Below, one piece after another: positions 11,533 to 22,449 of a stretch of DNA of 64,000 bases. The position numbers were made by a program, and so were the translations under genes. Under the pieces are notes generated by a model. It worked only from the letters and a program-made list of their open reading frames with translations, made no database searches and had not been told where the DNA came from. The stretch spans positions 215,002,654 to 215,066,653 of the forward strand of contig NC_081411.1 of NCBI RefSeq assembly GCF_030272615.1. The letters are read 5' to 3'. Source of the stretch: Cryptomeria japonica. Taxonomy: Eukaryota > Streptophyta > Pinopsida > Cupressales > Cupressaceae. Within the stretch, counting starts at the first letter, position 1. The number at the start of each line of letters is the position of its first letter.

Positions 11533-12713
11533 TGTAAAGCAGAAAATCGCGATCGAACCCTAAGTGTTCCCCCCACCACTCCAAGGGGAGAGGGAAAGGA
11601 GGTCACTAGGGTTGACGGTTTTCACTTAGGAGAGACTTCACATTCAAAAGAGGGGTTGAAACCCACAAGATCCAATCCCACACAATGAAAGATTGGATTC
11701 TAAATGAGTTTCAAGGGTTGTGACAGCAAGGCTACCCTCTTTTGTAAAGAATGTAGATAGAAAGATTGAACTAGGAATGCATGTAAAGTAAGAAAGATTC
11801 GCTTATAAACAGAGATAGGAATATAGGATGAAGCTGCGGACCTGGAATTAGCAGTAAAATGTCGAGATGGCATTGTCCTGCAAATTTGAGCGAAAGTTGA
11901 CGGGACGATGGCGCTCGGCGTGCACACGGTCCTCCGAAAAATCTGTGAAACGAAGGGGGATCTGTTCATCTCTGCACAAGGATTCCAGATCTTCAATTTC
12001 AGCAACGTACCTGCAACCTACACACAAAAAAGCGAGGACGATTGGGGGGTTAGGGATTAGGGGTTTTCCCTTAGGTCAAACCCCGGTTTTGGAATTAACC
12101 AAGAAATGAGAAATGCTGTAAATGTAAATGATTGTAATGTAAAACAAGTACTAGTACCTTGTTGTAAGAATGTTTGTATTCTTACATGCGAAGGTGTAAT
12201 TGTTGTTGTATGTTGTATGTTGTAAGTGATCTCCTCTTCAATGGTTGAATCCTTGTCTTGAATGCAACACTTAGCCTTGAATGGAGACTTAGAATAATCA
12301 ATTGCTTGAAGGAATGTTTGAGTATCGCTTCCGCTACATATCTTTTCCTCCTTTTCATCTACCAAAATGGGAGAGGAAATGTAGTTTATATACTTGCCAA
12401 TTAGGGTTGATAGACTGATTTTTCCAACCTTGGGCCGACCAAGAAAGATTATTTTCCAATTTGCAAACATAAAGACCCGAGACCCAAAAGAGACCGGGCC
12501 CAAAAATAGGGCCAAGGACCAGGGCGCTGGGCACCATGGTCCCACCTCCAGGGACAGCAGGGTGCAAGGAGGATCAGGCCAGGGTGCTGAAAAATGCAGT
12601 TTTTGAAGTAATGAACAAGTTTCGGGGTCTCCATTCAGGTTCGGTGTTGTGTCGCCATCGTGAAGACCCAAATGCAGTTGAAATTGCAAGTGTCGCAATT
12701 TTAGGACGCTACA
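11533..12713 (-). repeat. 3' LTR of the gag-only element (1181 bp)
   Basis: It aligns with 18062-19304 throughout with few differences. It carries one 27-bp palindromic box (12516-12542) where the other LTR has three, which accounts for the exact 62-bp length difference. A TATA-type word lies at 12384-12392 (minus strand TATATAAAC). A hairpin-module copy lies at 11903-11932. The 222-codon minus ORF spanning this LTR has no recognisable domain and is shortened in the other LTR. Confidence 0.9.
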
Positions 12714-12733
12714 TTTAGCCCCCACTTTAGCGG
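12714..12733 (-). promoter_or_regulatory. Polypurine tract of the gag-only element
   Basis: On the minus strand it reads CCGCTAAAGTGGGGGCTAAA next to the 3' LTR. It is identical over all 20 bases to the PPTs of elements A and B, although the remaining LTR and coding sequences differ widely. Confidence 0.9.
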
Positions 12734-13457
12734 GAGTATAAGCGTACGCTCATACTTCCAGTAAAGTACAAGGAAACAACATTGAAAAACTTTCACCACG
12801 TCAAGGAGGCAAGATACACCAAGCCCCCAGTGGACTAAGGATCTTACGGCTTTGATTGAGAAAGTAAAAGGGAAGATCACGAGGGAGAACCATGACTGTC
12901 AGTAGTAAGGTTCCCTCACTATGAGTCATGTAAGAAAAATACCAACAATTTTCAAGGCAAAGCTAAGTTCGCCAAGAAATTTTCAAGTATCCTGAAGGGA
13001 TAGACGGGGTGTATGCCCCCCTACGTTAAAGCGATCGCACACGCCTCAACGGGGGTGATTGCTTTAAGGTAGTGATACACATAAGAAATGAGAAGTGAAA
13101 GGAGCACGTTATCACAAAGATTTAGCCCCCAAGTGTGAGATAAACCCAAGGATAATGGACACAAAACACAAAGCACGAGGTGACTTCACTTTCCTCGGGG
13201 TTAGTATGCTGTATGATAATTCATGTGTATCATATGTATGTATGCATAATTGTTCTTCATTCCCCAATCAAGGAAGGTCACCTAGAAGAAGGGAACACAT
13301 GTGTCTTTTGAGTCAACATGAGAGAGACGAAAAGAGATCTCAATGCTTTGCATCGTCCTCAAGTAGACAACACTAAGGACAACAAATAGAAGAATGAGAA
13401 TAACACATAGAAGAATTAACAAAAGAGAGGAGGAGAGAATCTGCTATGCTAATGAAA
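12734..13457 (-). other. Non-coding 3' region of the gag-only element
   Basis: This lies between the end of the gag frame and the PPT. It is C- and A-rich on the plus strand. I see no gene; the open stretches are short and unlike any family I know. Confidence 0.6.
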
Positions 13458-13904
13458 CTAGTCTAGCACGTCGTCTACCCCCCGATCTTGCTGATCAATG
13501 TTTCGAGAAGGCAGGAAACACGCTAGAGGAGGAACATTCAACATAGCAGATGGAGCTATCACAAGATCCAAACAAGGGCTATGTTCATGTTCCAAGCCAC
13601 GTTGTTCTTGTCTAGGAGCTAGGATAAGTGCTTTAGAAAATTCGTTAGATAAATGGTTATCAACATCAACATATTCATATTCACTATCAGAAGCAAGAGA
13701 AGTAACATTTTCATCATGAATAACATTTTCATCTATATCATCATCAAGATTTATAAAAATAGGATCTTTAACTCGCACAGGATCAAAACCATCATGCATC
13801 TTATGTTTAGGAGATTTTGGAGAAAATGGAATAATGCTTGTTGAAGATGTTTTTGGGGATTGCAAAGTTTGAGAAGCAGCTGCTTGAGCTCTAAGACGAC
13901 ACTT
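13458..13904 (-). CDS. C-terminal extension of the gag polyprotein, after an in-frame TGA
   Basis: The same reading frame as the gag ORF continues past the stop at 13905-13907 to a stop at 13458. The open part holds 135 codons from its own ATG at 13865. It is acidic (INLDDDIDENVIHDENV) and has no domain I recognise. Because the frame is kept and composition flows on, the TGA is probably a mutation, perhaps CGA to TGA, or a read-through site. Confidence 0.5.
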   Translation of the reverse strand, partial: KCRLRAQAAASQTLQSPKTSSTSIIPFSPKSPKHKMHDGFDPVRVKDPIFINLDDDIDENVIHDENVTSLASDSEYEYVDVDNHLSNEFSKALILAPRQEQRGLEHEHSPCLDLVIAPSAMLNVPPLACFLPSRNIDQQDRGVDDVLD

Positions 13905-16883
13905 TCATCGACGCTCACATGCAGAACGATTTCGTTTAGTCTTAGTAGGAAGTGGAGAAGATTGAGGAGAAGGAATGTTCTCATCCTTATTACTTGGGTG
14001 TTTAGGTTGTGGTCTCTTAGGCTGGATAATAGGAGAAGAGGAAGGTCTCTTCTCTTTGTAAAAGGAAGGAGGAGGAACTGCTCCATATAAAGGAGGAATA
14101 TTTGGTTTAGGAAGGAGACCAAGTCCATCATGACGAGGAGGTATAGGTCTACTTTTAGAAAGTTTGTTAGACATAGTCACATCCATAGGGATGGGTTGGG
14201 GATCTTCTTGAGGAAAGACATTAGTTTTATCTTTCAAAGGAAGAACTTCCTTCTCAAGAACGATAGGAATATCAAGTTCAGGTGTTCTAGGTTCACTTAG
14301 AGATAGGATCATATCTGTTTTCCACTTTTGATAAGATTTGAAAAGATGATCACTTCGTGGAGGAAGAGATTGGAATTGTTTAGGCCAAAAATAATCAATA
14401 GGAATGCTAGAAGTTCTTTCAGCTGGTTTAAAGAGACTATGATTGACAGTAACAACTTCACCATTATGGGGAAATTTCAAACACTTGTGAATAGGAGAAG
14501 CAATAGCTTTCATGGAAGATAGCCAAGGATAGCCTAGCTTCACACGAAATTGTTCAGATGAAGGAATAATAGCAAAGTTCACATCAAGGGATTTGTTATG
14601 GACCTCAATAGGTAATGTAATAGAACCAATTGCAGGAGAAGAAAATGCATCAAATAATTTCACAATCACATCTGTTTTGTCATAGATCACTTGATTCAAT
14701 TGCAAAGTAAAAAGACATTCTTCAGTAATAACATTAACCATGCACGAAGGATCAATAAGCACTCCACGGCAAGGTGTATTCTTGACTTTTGCAACTATGT
14801 ATAAAGGACCATCAGGTGCCCTGATAGTTTCACTAGAATCAAATGTGATGGAAGGTTCTTTGGGGTTTTCTTGCTGCTCTACAAAGTTAATCACATTCGG
14901 AGTCATAGACACAAGACCATCAGATGAGAAAGAGGAATCATTAGCCTCAATCGCATTAGAGGTATGAGAAGGTAATGGATTAGTAAAAATCTTAAGATTT
15001 TGGTTAGGAGGAGCTACATATGTATTGCCTTTAACATTCACTCCTAAAACAGAGATAGTATTATTATCAATTAAATCTTGAATTTTACCCTTTAAAGCAA
15101 AATATTTTTCAGTATCATGTCCAGGTTGACGATGAAATTGACAAAAAGATTTGTTATCAAAATAGGGTGAATTAATCTTTGTAGGATCAATTTGCTTTAT
15201 AGGAGGGAGAGTAAGCACATTTTGTTCCAATAACTTATTCATAATACTATGCAATGATTCATTCAAAGGAGTAAACTTTCTTTCTTTCTTGAAAAACTTA
15301 GAAATAGGAGGCACACCTGATGCTGCATTCACATTGTTGCTGATGATGTTTTCATTGAATTTAATGGACTCTCTGTTCAGTTTAAACTTTCCAAATGGTT
15401 GTTGACTACTATCACCCTTATCACTCGGAGCCATAGGATTTGCTTGTTCCATTTGACTCACAGTCAGTTGATAATTGTGAAGAGTTGCACACAACTGTTG
15501 GAAAGAAGTAAACTCAGAAAACAGAAGTTTGTCTCGAATATCTTTTTGTAAATTCGAAATAAATATTCTTTGAATATCATTGTCAGGCACTGGAAAAGAA
15601 ATTTGAGCATACAAATGCTTATATCTACCAATGAAATCAGTCACTTTTTCTTTAACACCTTGTTTACAATGCATTAAATCAATCAAAGTAACTTTAGGAC
15701 TTATATTGTTTTGAAATTGTTGAATAAAAGCATTTGCAAGTTGTTCGAAAGAAGTAATAGAATAAGAAGGCAACGAGCAATACCATTGTAGGGCTTTATC
15801 TCTTAATGTTCTAGTAAACAGTTTTGCAAGCAACCTTTGGTCATAAGCAAAATCGGTACATATTGTTTGAAAAGTCTTAACATGTGTTAGAGGATCACCT
15901 TTACCATTATAAAGCTCCAAATGCGGGATTTCAACATGCTTAGGAGGGATAGCTCGAACAATGTCAGGAGAAAGTGGGCTCGCAACATCAAATGTGGGCA
16001 CACTAAACTTAGATTGATTCATAGAGGCAATTTGTTGATGTAAAGAAGAGACAGTTTGTGCAAGATTGTTAATGGTCACTTCAGTCGAAGAATTCATATT
16101 AGACGTGTTAGATTGTGATGGAGGTATTATGTTATTGAAAGAAGGTATTGATTGAGAGTAAGGTGGTGGGACACTATGATAGTTAGTCATAGGAGATGAT
16201 TGGAAAGGAGGAACACTACAAGGAGGAATGGAATGGTTAAATGAATTGCCCCCTTGCGCCAGGCTCATTTGTGGAGATGTAATAGGGACACTCATTGAAG
16301 GAATGAATGAAGAAGTTGGATTGAATGAAGGAAGAGGATTAATTGAAGAGGAAGGATTGCCCCCATGACTAGTGATCATAGGGGGAATGTCTTGTATAGA
16401 AGTAGTCATTATGTTTGATGTGAAAGTAGGTATACTAGCAATAGAAGTTGTCAACGGAACAGAATGATTGACTTGAGTGGGAGGTTGTGTATAACCTAAA
16501 GTTTCGGCACAACTCTTCATAGGCATCACATTCGAATCCACAATGTGTGCAATACCACGCAAAATATCAATTCCATTCTTATCACTTTGAACCATACGTT
16601 TTAGACCCTCAATTAATGAAAGAGCTTGACTATCGGGATACTCTTGAGACATCCATTGCTGAAAATCATCAAATTGGTTATCCAATTTTGAAAGTTGTTC
16701 TACAGAAACCTCATGGAGAGCTTCTTCATCATTAGGAGGATTAGAGAAATTACCTGTGTCCTCGTTAAAAAGGCTATTCAAATTAGGTTCCATCTCCTCG
16801 GTAATTAAACCTTGGAAAGACTTAATTCTAAGGCTTCGTCTAACGGGAATAGTGTAAGTAGGGCTTATTGTTGTAAAACTCAT
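13905..16883 (-). CDS. Gag polyprotein with capsid, zinc-knuckle-like and protease-like regions
   Basis: This 992-codon ORF makes the structural protein of a Ty3/gypsy particle. Residues about 1-310 are a Ser/Pro/Asn-rich leader. Residues about 315-480 form the retrotransposon gag domain (HLELYNGKGDPLTHVKTF, ALQWYCSLPSYSITSFEQL, LLFSEFTSFQQLC). Around 578-605, CQFHRQPGHDTEKYFALKG resembles the plant gag zinc-knuckle, with one ligand apparently replaced by Y/F. A protease-like fold follows (LIDPSCMVNVI near 706, LGYPWLSSMKAI near 790); its active-site word departs from D-S/T-G, so catalysis is doubtful. The C-terminal tail is basic and Pro-rich. No RT follows. The ATG at 16883 sits about 1.18 kb after the 5' LTR. 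Confidence 0.85.
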   Translation of the reverse strand: MSFTTISPTYTIPVRRSLRIKSFQGLITEEMEPNLNSLFNEDTGNFSNPPNDEEALHEVSVEQLSKLDNQFDDFQQWMSQEYPDSQALSLIEGLKRMVQSDKNGIDILRGIAHIVDSNVMPMKSCAETLGYTQPPTQVNHSVPLTTSIASIPTFTSNIMTTSIQDIPPMITSHGGNPSSSINPLPSFNPTSSFIPSMSVPITSPQMSLAQGGNSFNHSIPPCSVPPFQSSPMTNYHSVPPPYSQSIPSFNNIIPPSQSNTSNMNSSTEVTINNLAQTVSSLHQQIASMNQSKFSVPTFDVASPLSPDIVRAIPPKHVEIPHLELYNGKGDPLTHVKTFQTICTDFAYDQRLLAKLFTRTLRDKALQWYCSLPSYSITSFEQLANAFIQQFQNNISPKVTLIDLMHCKQGVKEKVTDFIGRYKHLYAQISFPVPDNDIQRIFISNLQKDIRDKLLFSEFTSFQQLCATLHNYQLTVSQMEQANPMAPSDKGDSSQQPFGKFKLNRESIKFNENIISNNVNAASGVPPISKFFKKERKFTPLNESLHSIMNKLLEQNVLTLPPIKQIDPTKINSPYFDNKSFCQFHRQPGHDTEKYFALKGKIQDLIDNNTISVLGVNVKGNTYVAPPNQNLKIFTNPLPSHTSNAIEANDSSFSSDGLVSMTPNVINFVEQQENPKEPSITFDSSETIRAPDGPLYIVAKVKNTPCRGVLIDPSCMVNVITEECLFTLQLNQVIYDKTDVIVKLFDAFSSPAIGSITLPIEVHNKSLDVNFAIIPSSEQFRVKLGYPWLSSMKAIASPIHKCLKFPHNGEVVTVNHSLFKPAERTSSIPIDYFWPKQFQSLPPRSDHLFKSYQKWKTDMILSLSEPRTPELDIPIVLEKEVLPLKDKTNVFPQEDPQPIPMDVTMSNKLSKSRPIPPRHDGLGLLPKPNIPPLYGAVPPPSFYKEKRPSSSPIIQPKRPQPKHPSNKDENIPSPQSSPLPTKTKRNRSACERR

Positions 16884-18035
16884 GCACTAGAGAGGGAGAG
16901 AAGATTTTGAATTTAGAGGTAGCAAATTTCAATAAAATCAGCCAATCTCCTAGATTTAAGCTGTTAAATGCAATCACAACAATCTCCCAAAATTTCGGAA
17001 AAAATGTCAGGGACCGTGATGCTCGGGGTGCACACGGTCCTCGCAACTTTTTTCAAAATTTGCAGGGATGAAAGTTATGATGATTTTAGAGCTAATTTGA
17101 AAAAATTGAGTGATTTTACGATCTGTAGATAGGCCAAATTAAAGTTGCAATCTCAAAATTGAACCCTACCAAGATTGTTGAAAAATGCAAAATTTGAATT
17201 TTGAAAAAGAGAGGGAAACTGAAATTTTGAATTTTATGATTTTAGAGAGAATACCAAAAGCAATGCAAGTTTTGAAATTTAAAAATTGACTCAATTTCAT
17301 GCAAAATTCAATTTTGAAAGTGGAAATCAAAGTTGGTGTAATTAAACACTTAATTTCAAAAGTCACAAATTGCAAGAATTTGAATAAAGCACTGAAATTT
17401 CGAATGAATGCCAACACACTTTTCAGATTTAGGACAGTAAGAACACAATTTTGACATGTATTTCAATTTCAATAATTTTTGAATGATTAGAAGCCTTAGT
17501 CCAAGCAATCACTAGACCAACTTTGACTTTAATTTTGAAAGTGTTAGAATTGATGAAATCAGCCAAAATTCTTGATTTTAGCAGAAAAATTCAGTAAGAT
17601 CTAGCTCCTGAAATTTCGGAAAAAATGTCAGGGACGATGGCGCTCGGGGTGCACACGGTCCTCGCAACTTTTTTCCAAATTTTCAGGGATGAAAGATATT
17701 ATGATTTTGTTGCGGAATCCAAAGTTACAGCTGATTTGGAGATGTTTTGATCAGTGAAATTGTCGGTCAAAGGTTGAATCAAGAGGGTTTTAAAAATTAG
17801 GGTTTTGACACTTAACCACTTAATTTTCAGAATTAAAGCACAAATATGGATTGATAATTTGCAGTAGAAGGGTAGATCTGAAACAAGCATTAACATTTAG
17901 ACATTTCACAAGCTTAATTACTAAAAAGAAAATTTAGGGTTTTCATGCAATCAACCTCTAAAATTTGCAAAATATCAAACATGGAAATGTAATCAAGGCA
18001 TCCAATTTTCAGATCTAGCCATGAATAATCAGAAA
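16884..18035 (-). other. Leader of the gag-only element with two hairpin modules
   Basis: There is no gene. Two copies of an approximately 140-bp segment, about 620 bp apart (about 16946-17085 and 17565-17708), each carry the GGACC/GGTCC hairpin: 17011-17040 and 17632-17661. In retroelements this leader typically holds packaging and dimerisation signals, so the position fits such a role (inference). Confidence 0.65.
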
Positions 18036-18041
18036 GGATGT

Positions 18042-18061
18042 TCACGTCGGGTTCACCAAAA
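18042..18061 (-). promoter_or_regulatory. Primer-binding region of the gag-only element
   Basis: Directly after the 5' LTR the minus strand reads TTTTGGTGAACCCGACGTGA. The TGG start is what pairing to a tRNA CCA end requires. I could not assign the tRNA. Element B has the same string with a single G-to-A change, and C has a decayed version. Confidence 0.7.
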
Positions 18062-19304
18062 TGTAAAGAGGAAAATCGCGATCGAACCCTAAGTGTTCCC
18101 CCCACCACTCCAAGGGGAAAGGGAAAGGAGGTCACTAGGGTTGACGGTTTTCACTTAGGAGAGACTTTACATTCAAAAGAGGGGTTGAAACCCACAAGAT
18201 CCAATCCCACATAATGCAAGATTGGATTCTAAATGAGTTTCAAGGGTTGTGACAACAAGGCTACCCTCTTTTGTAAAGAATGTAGATAGAAAGATTGAAC
18301 TAGGAATGCATGTAAAGTAAGAAAGATTCGCTTATAAATAGAGATAGGAATATAGGATGAAGCTGCGGACCTGGAATTAGCAGTAAAATGTCGAGATGGC
18401 ATTGTCCTGCAAATTTGAGCGAAAGTTGACGGGACGATGGCGCTCGGCGTGCACACGGTCCTCTGAAAAATCTGCGAAACGAAGGGGGATCTGTTCATCT
18501 TTGCACAAGGATTCCAGATCTTCAATTTCAGCAACGCACCTGCAACCTACACACAAAAAAGCGAGGACGATTGGGGGGTTAGGGATTAGGGGTTTGCCCT
18601 TAGGTCAAACCTTGGTTTTGGAATTAACCAAGAAATGAGAAATGCTGTAAATGTAAATGATTGTAATGTAAAACAAGTACTAGTACCTTGTTGTAAGAAT
18701 GTTTGTATTCTTACATGCGAAGGTGTAATTGTTGTTGTATGTTGTATGTTGTAAGTGATCTCCTCTTCAATGGTTGAATCCTTGTCTTGAATGCAACACT
18801 TAGCCTTGAATGGAGACTTAGAATAATCAATTGCTTGAAGGAATGTTTGAGTATCGCTTCCGCTACATATCTTTTCCTCCTTTTCATCTACCAAAATGGG
18901 AGAGGAAATGTAGTTTATATACTTGCCAATTAGGGTTGATAGACTAATTTTTCTGACCTTGGGCCGACCAGGAAAGATTATTTTCCAATTTGCAAACATA
19001 AAGACCCGAGACCCAAAAGAGACCGGGCCCAAAAATAGGGCCAAGGACCAGGGCGCTGGGCGCCATGGTCCTGGGGGACTAGGGTGCTGGGCGCCCTAGT
19101 CCTGAAGGACCAAGGCGCTGGGCGCCATGGTCCCACCTCCAGGGACAGCAGGGTGCAAGGAGGATCAGGCTAGGGTGCTGAAAAATGCAGTTTTTGAAGT
19201 CATGAACAAGTTTCAGGGTCTCCATTCAGGTTCGGTGTTGTGTCGCCATCATGAAGACCCAAATGCAGTCGAAATTGCAAGTGTCGCAATTTTAGGACGC
19301 TACA
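18062..19304 (-). repeat. 5' LTR of the gag-only element (1243 bp)
   Basis: As the 5' LTR it carries the promoter. A TATA-type word, TATATAAAC on the minus strand, lies at 18913-18921, about 380 bp into the LTR. Three 27-bp palindromic boxes at 19045-19071, 19076-19102 and 19107-19133 recur every 31 bp upstream of that TATA word, so they are in the U3 control region. A hairpin-module copy lies at 18432-18461. Confidence 0.9.
19045..19133 (-). repeat. Three tandem 27-bp palindromic boxes in U3
   Basis: Each box has arms near GGACCAGGGCGC and GCGCCATGGTCC around three bases. The middle copy reads GGACTAGGGTGC on one arm and GCGCCCTAGTCC on the other, so C-to-T on one side is matched by G-to-A on the other. 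The period is 31 bp. The other LTR keeps a single copy at 12516-12542. Confidence 0.85.
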
Positions 19305-20647
19305 CTTTCATTTCCTAAAAGTCAGGAAAATATTGCCAAGACCAAGGCGACCTACCATCCCAGTCCTGATTTTTTTTTCTTGAATTTTGAGAGGCTAATT
19401 TGGCAGTCTTATTTAATTCAATTCCTGCTCCATGTGAAAATATATGAGTTCTATGTCGGCTTTTTATCAAATTCAATTCTAGGGTTTCATAAATAAGGCA
19501 AATCTTTTCCTCATTTGGAGATCTATTCTAGCATTCAAGAGGAGATCCTTGTGAAGTGAAATTACTACTTTTAGGAAAAGTCTTAGATCTATAAATTCAT
19601 CCATTATCAAGTCTTCATCATCATCTTCATAAACCATGGAAGCTTCAAGAGACATTGGAGGATAATAAAGTGAATCATCGACTGATTGTTGGCTTGTACA
19701 TATTCCTAATGGATTGGGTATGATTTCATGTTGTTCTTGTGTTTCTATATTGAACTTCATATCTACATTATATTAGTTTTTAGATTTACATCATTGCTTT
19801 AGATTTGCATCCTAATTATGATTTAAAGCATATTCATGACAATCATTTAGGGTTTTCTCTAATACATTTGAGTAGGACTCTGGTTTGCATTTTAGCTCAT
19901 GATAGGAATATTAGACACACTTAAGATTCAAGAGAACACACTTTTCCAATTACAATATCGACTATTTTATAAAGGTGGAAATCACATAAACAAGGGGGTT
20001 GACCAAGGCAAACCTCTATAAAGTCACTGCCCTACCATTTTCTATTTTGTAGGTACAACTATGGGTATTTGATGAAGCTAGAAGACTTCGTGAAGCCTCA
20101 AAAAGCTGGTACAAGTGTACCATTAGAAATTGAGACTAGTTTTTAGAGACCAAAGTGCTAGGGCACTCTTGTCCTAGGACTAAGGTGCCAAAGTGCCTTG
20201 GTCCTCCTAGTTCTACTCCAAATTTTAGGGTTGTTATCTAGAATTCTTTAGAATTGAAAATTCTTGACTACATCTCAATCTTAGAAGATTAGTACATCTT
20301 GGAACCATTTTTTAGTCAGTTTAGCCTCATATTTCAACCACAGGTGCACAGTCAAATCCCCCTTTCATTTGTGTGTTTGTTGTCACAGATCTATTATTTT
20401 CTAGTTTGCTATAATATCTTTGTTTTCACTTTCCTTTGTACTTTAACTATAGCATTGCACTACTTGATACATCACATATTCACTTTCATAGAAGCAAAGG
20501 AATATAAACCCTAGAAGTGTCATTCGACTCTCCTTCACAAGAGTTGGTCAAGTATAATCACTCCTCTAGGTGCTTTCATATTCCAATGTCTATGTGAAAA
20601 GTGGATTTAGTTCCTAATAGTACTTGATTTCATTTTCATACAATACA
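19305..20647 (+). repeat. 5' LTR of element C, second part
   Basis: This is the continuation of the LTR begun at 11206, starting with the right copy of CTTTC (19305-19309). It keeps, much decayed, the landmarks of the A and B LTRs: the CTAGGGTTTCATAAATAAGG promoter region near 19480, two palindromic boxes (20147-20174 and 20177-20204) and a terminal ATACA at 20647. The hairpin module at about 19310-19390 is barely recognisable. The decay shows C is older than B. Confidence 0.85.
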
Positions 20648-20667
20648 TTTTGGTAAACCTAACTTTC
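20648..20667 (+). promoter_or_regulatory. Decayed primer-binding region of element C
   Basis: TTTTGGTAAACCTAAC follows the LTR end. It matches TTTTGGTGAACCCGAC of B and the gag-only element apart from a few transitions. Confidence 0.65.
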
Positions 20668-20814
20668 TTACATTGAATTTTTGTTTAGATATTATCATTG
20701 CATGTTTCTTTCATGTCAAAAACATAAAAAATTCAAAAATATTATTTCAAAAGTTAGTCTTCAACAATTTCAGGTCTTTACTTATAAGATTTTCATACAT
20801 ATGATAAGTTCCTT

Positions 20815-22445
20815 TTGCTTATGATGATTACACATTTAGTAAGAGAATTTGATGAGGCTCTTGATGAGTTCCTTTATCCTAAGCTTTCTAGACAAACATT
20901 TTTCCAAAGACTAATCAACATAATCACTATGTCATTTCCTAATGAGGGTTTGGATAAGCTAGACGACTTTTCTAATGAAGTCATCCCTATCAAACCATCC
21001 TCTAAATCTAGTAACATGAAGATATATGAGAATCCTATTTATGATGATTTACCTCCCATCCAATCCAATAATCAACCATTTAGTAGTAATGTTTATGCTA
21101 TGTTAGATGATGCTCTCGATGATTTCATTTCTACTAAAATTTCTTCAAACAATTTTACAACATCTATGTACAAAAGATTGATCAATATGATAAATTTGAA
21201 TGGCTATGAACATAATTTGTACACATCTAATAAGCTTGTTACTGTTGTTTAGGGTGTTAGTTCTCCCCAAACTTCTCAACCTCTCAATAAACCTTTTTTT
21301 TGGTTCAAGGTGGTTATAGTAATGATACCTTTTACACTCCTAACAAACCAATTATTACTATGCAAGGGGGTTATACCACCGAGTCTTTATGAGTATTCCA
21401 AATAAATCACTTGAGAGAGTTACAATTCAGTTACCCACACATATAATACAAGGAACAATAGGCAACCTAAATCTCCTCCGGTTATCCCTTCTCTTCCTTC
21501 TTCTCAACCAATACTTCCACCAACACCTAATTTGTCACAACATCTTGGCAAAGAGTATGATCTTATTGAACAACTTAAAGCTACTCCTACCAAGATATCC
21601 CTTTGGGATTTGATTCAAACTTCATCTACATATCATGGAATGTTAAAGGATGCTTTAAAGAACTTAGTTGTCCCACCTACAGTGACACCTAATAATATGG
21701 CTTCTTTGATTCATTCTATGAAAACACCTAAAGCTCAAATTGTGTTCTTGCAAGATGAGTTACCTTCTAAGGAAATTCAACATCAATATGATCCTCTAAT
21801 GATTGTTGTTCTTATAAATGGCAATGATATAAGATGAACCCTAGTGGACAATGGATCTGACCTTAATGTTTGTAGCATTTATTTATTGCACAATGTGGAT
21901 ACTTCTCTTATTCAACCCAAATCTCTTTCTATTCGTGGTTTTGATAATGTTGCTAGAGGATCTTTAGGTATTATAATGTTTCCTATTAAGGTACTAGGAC
22001 CTATTATTTTATCTACACCTATCCAATTATTTCCCAATAGTCGTACTTACAATCTTCTATTAGGATGACCTTGGATTCATAGTATGCAAGTTGTCCCCTC
22101 TACTCTTCACCATCAAGTTAAATTCATTTATAACAACAACATGTATACTTTGCATGTTGATACTAATTTATAGGCTTGTTTGCAAACTTCATTTGATTCT
22201 AAATCTTCTTCACATTCTTCTAATTCTTCTACTCAAGATGAAACACGATCTCTTCCTAAAGATAGTTATTCATCTAAATAGGTACTCTTAGATGATGATT
22301 GGGGATCCTTATATTTTACACCTTCTTTTATAGGAGAATATTAAATGACTTTAATAGAGCCTAAGACTAAAAACAATGATGATATGGTAAAACTTGAAAA
22401 GCAACCTACTTTGTCTAAGCAACTTATTAACAATTGTGTGTGTAT
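20815..22445 (+). pseudogene. Element C protease polyprotein, gag-less relic
   Basis: Starting about 170 bp after the primer-binding region, the frame reads DEALDEFLYPKL, matching the first ORF of element B (DEALDEFLNPKD). It continues through MLDDALDDF, the spacer YDLIEQLKATPTKISLWDL (about 21550), the protease word VDNGSDLNV (about 21845) and LLLG at 22068. Stops and frameshifts break it at about 21252, 21836, 22069 and beyond. Like B, it passes from primer-binding site straight to this region with no capsid or zinc-knuckle coding. Similarity ends near 22445, before any RT. Confidence 0.8.
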
Positions 22446-22449
22446 ACGA

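Larger units (their letters stand above)
11533..19304 (-). mobile_element. Complete gag-only LTR retrotransposon (TR-GAG type)
   Basis: The element is 7772 bp with LTRs at 11533-12713 and 18062-19304 and the CTTTC duplication. In minus orientation the order is 5' LTR, primer-binding site, a 1.15-kb leader, a gag-protease ORF, a short 3' region, PPT and 3' LTR. No RT, RNase H or integrase coding is present anywhere between the LTRs. Plant elements of this plan are known as terminal-repeat retrotransposons with a GAG domain. Its PPT and primer-binding region match those of Tat element B, so B-type pol could mobilise it (inference). It inserted into the 5' LTR of element C. Confidence 0.9.

Noticed and set aside
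12057-12725. 222-codon minus-strand ORF
   Set aside because: It lies wholly in the LTR of the gag-only element. Its counterpart in the other LTR is shortened and no domain is visible, so it is chance coding.
18042-18061. Assignment of a specific priming tRNA
   Set aside because: The string begins TGG, as required, but I could not match it to a known plant tRNA 3' end, so no tRNA is named.
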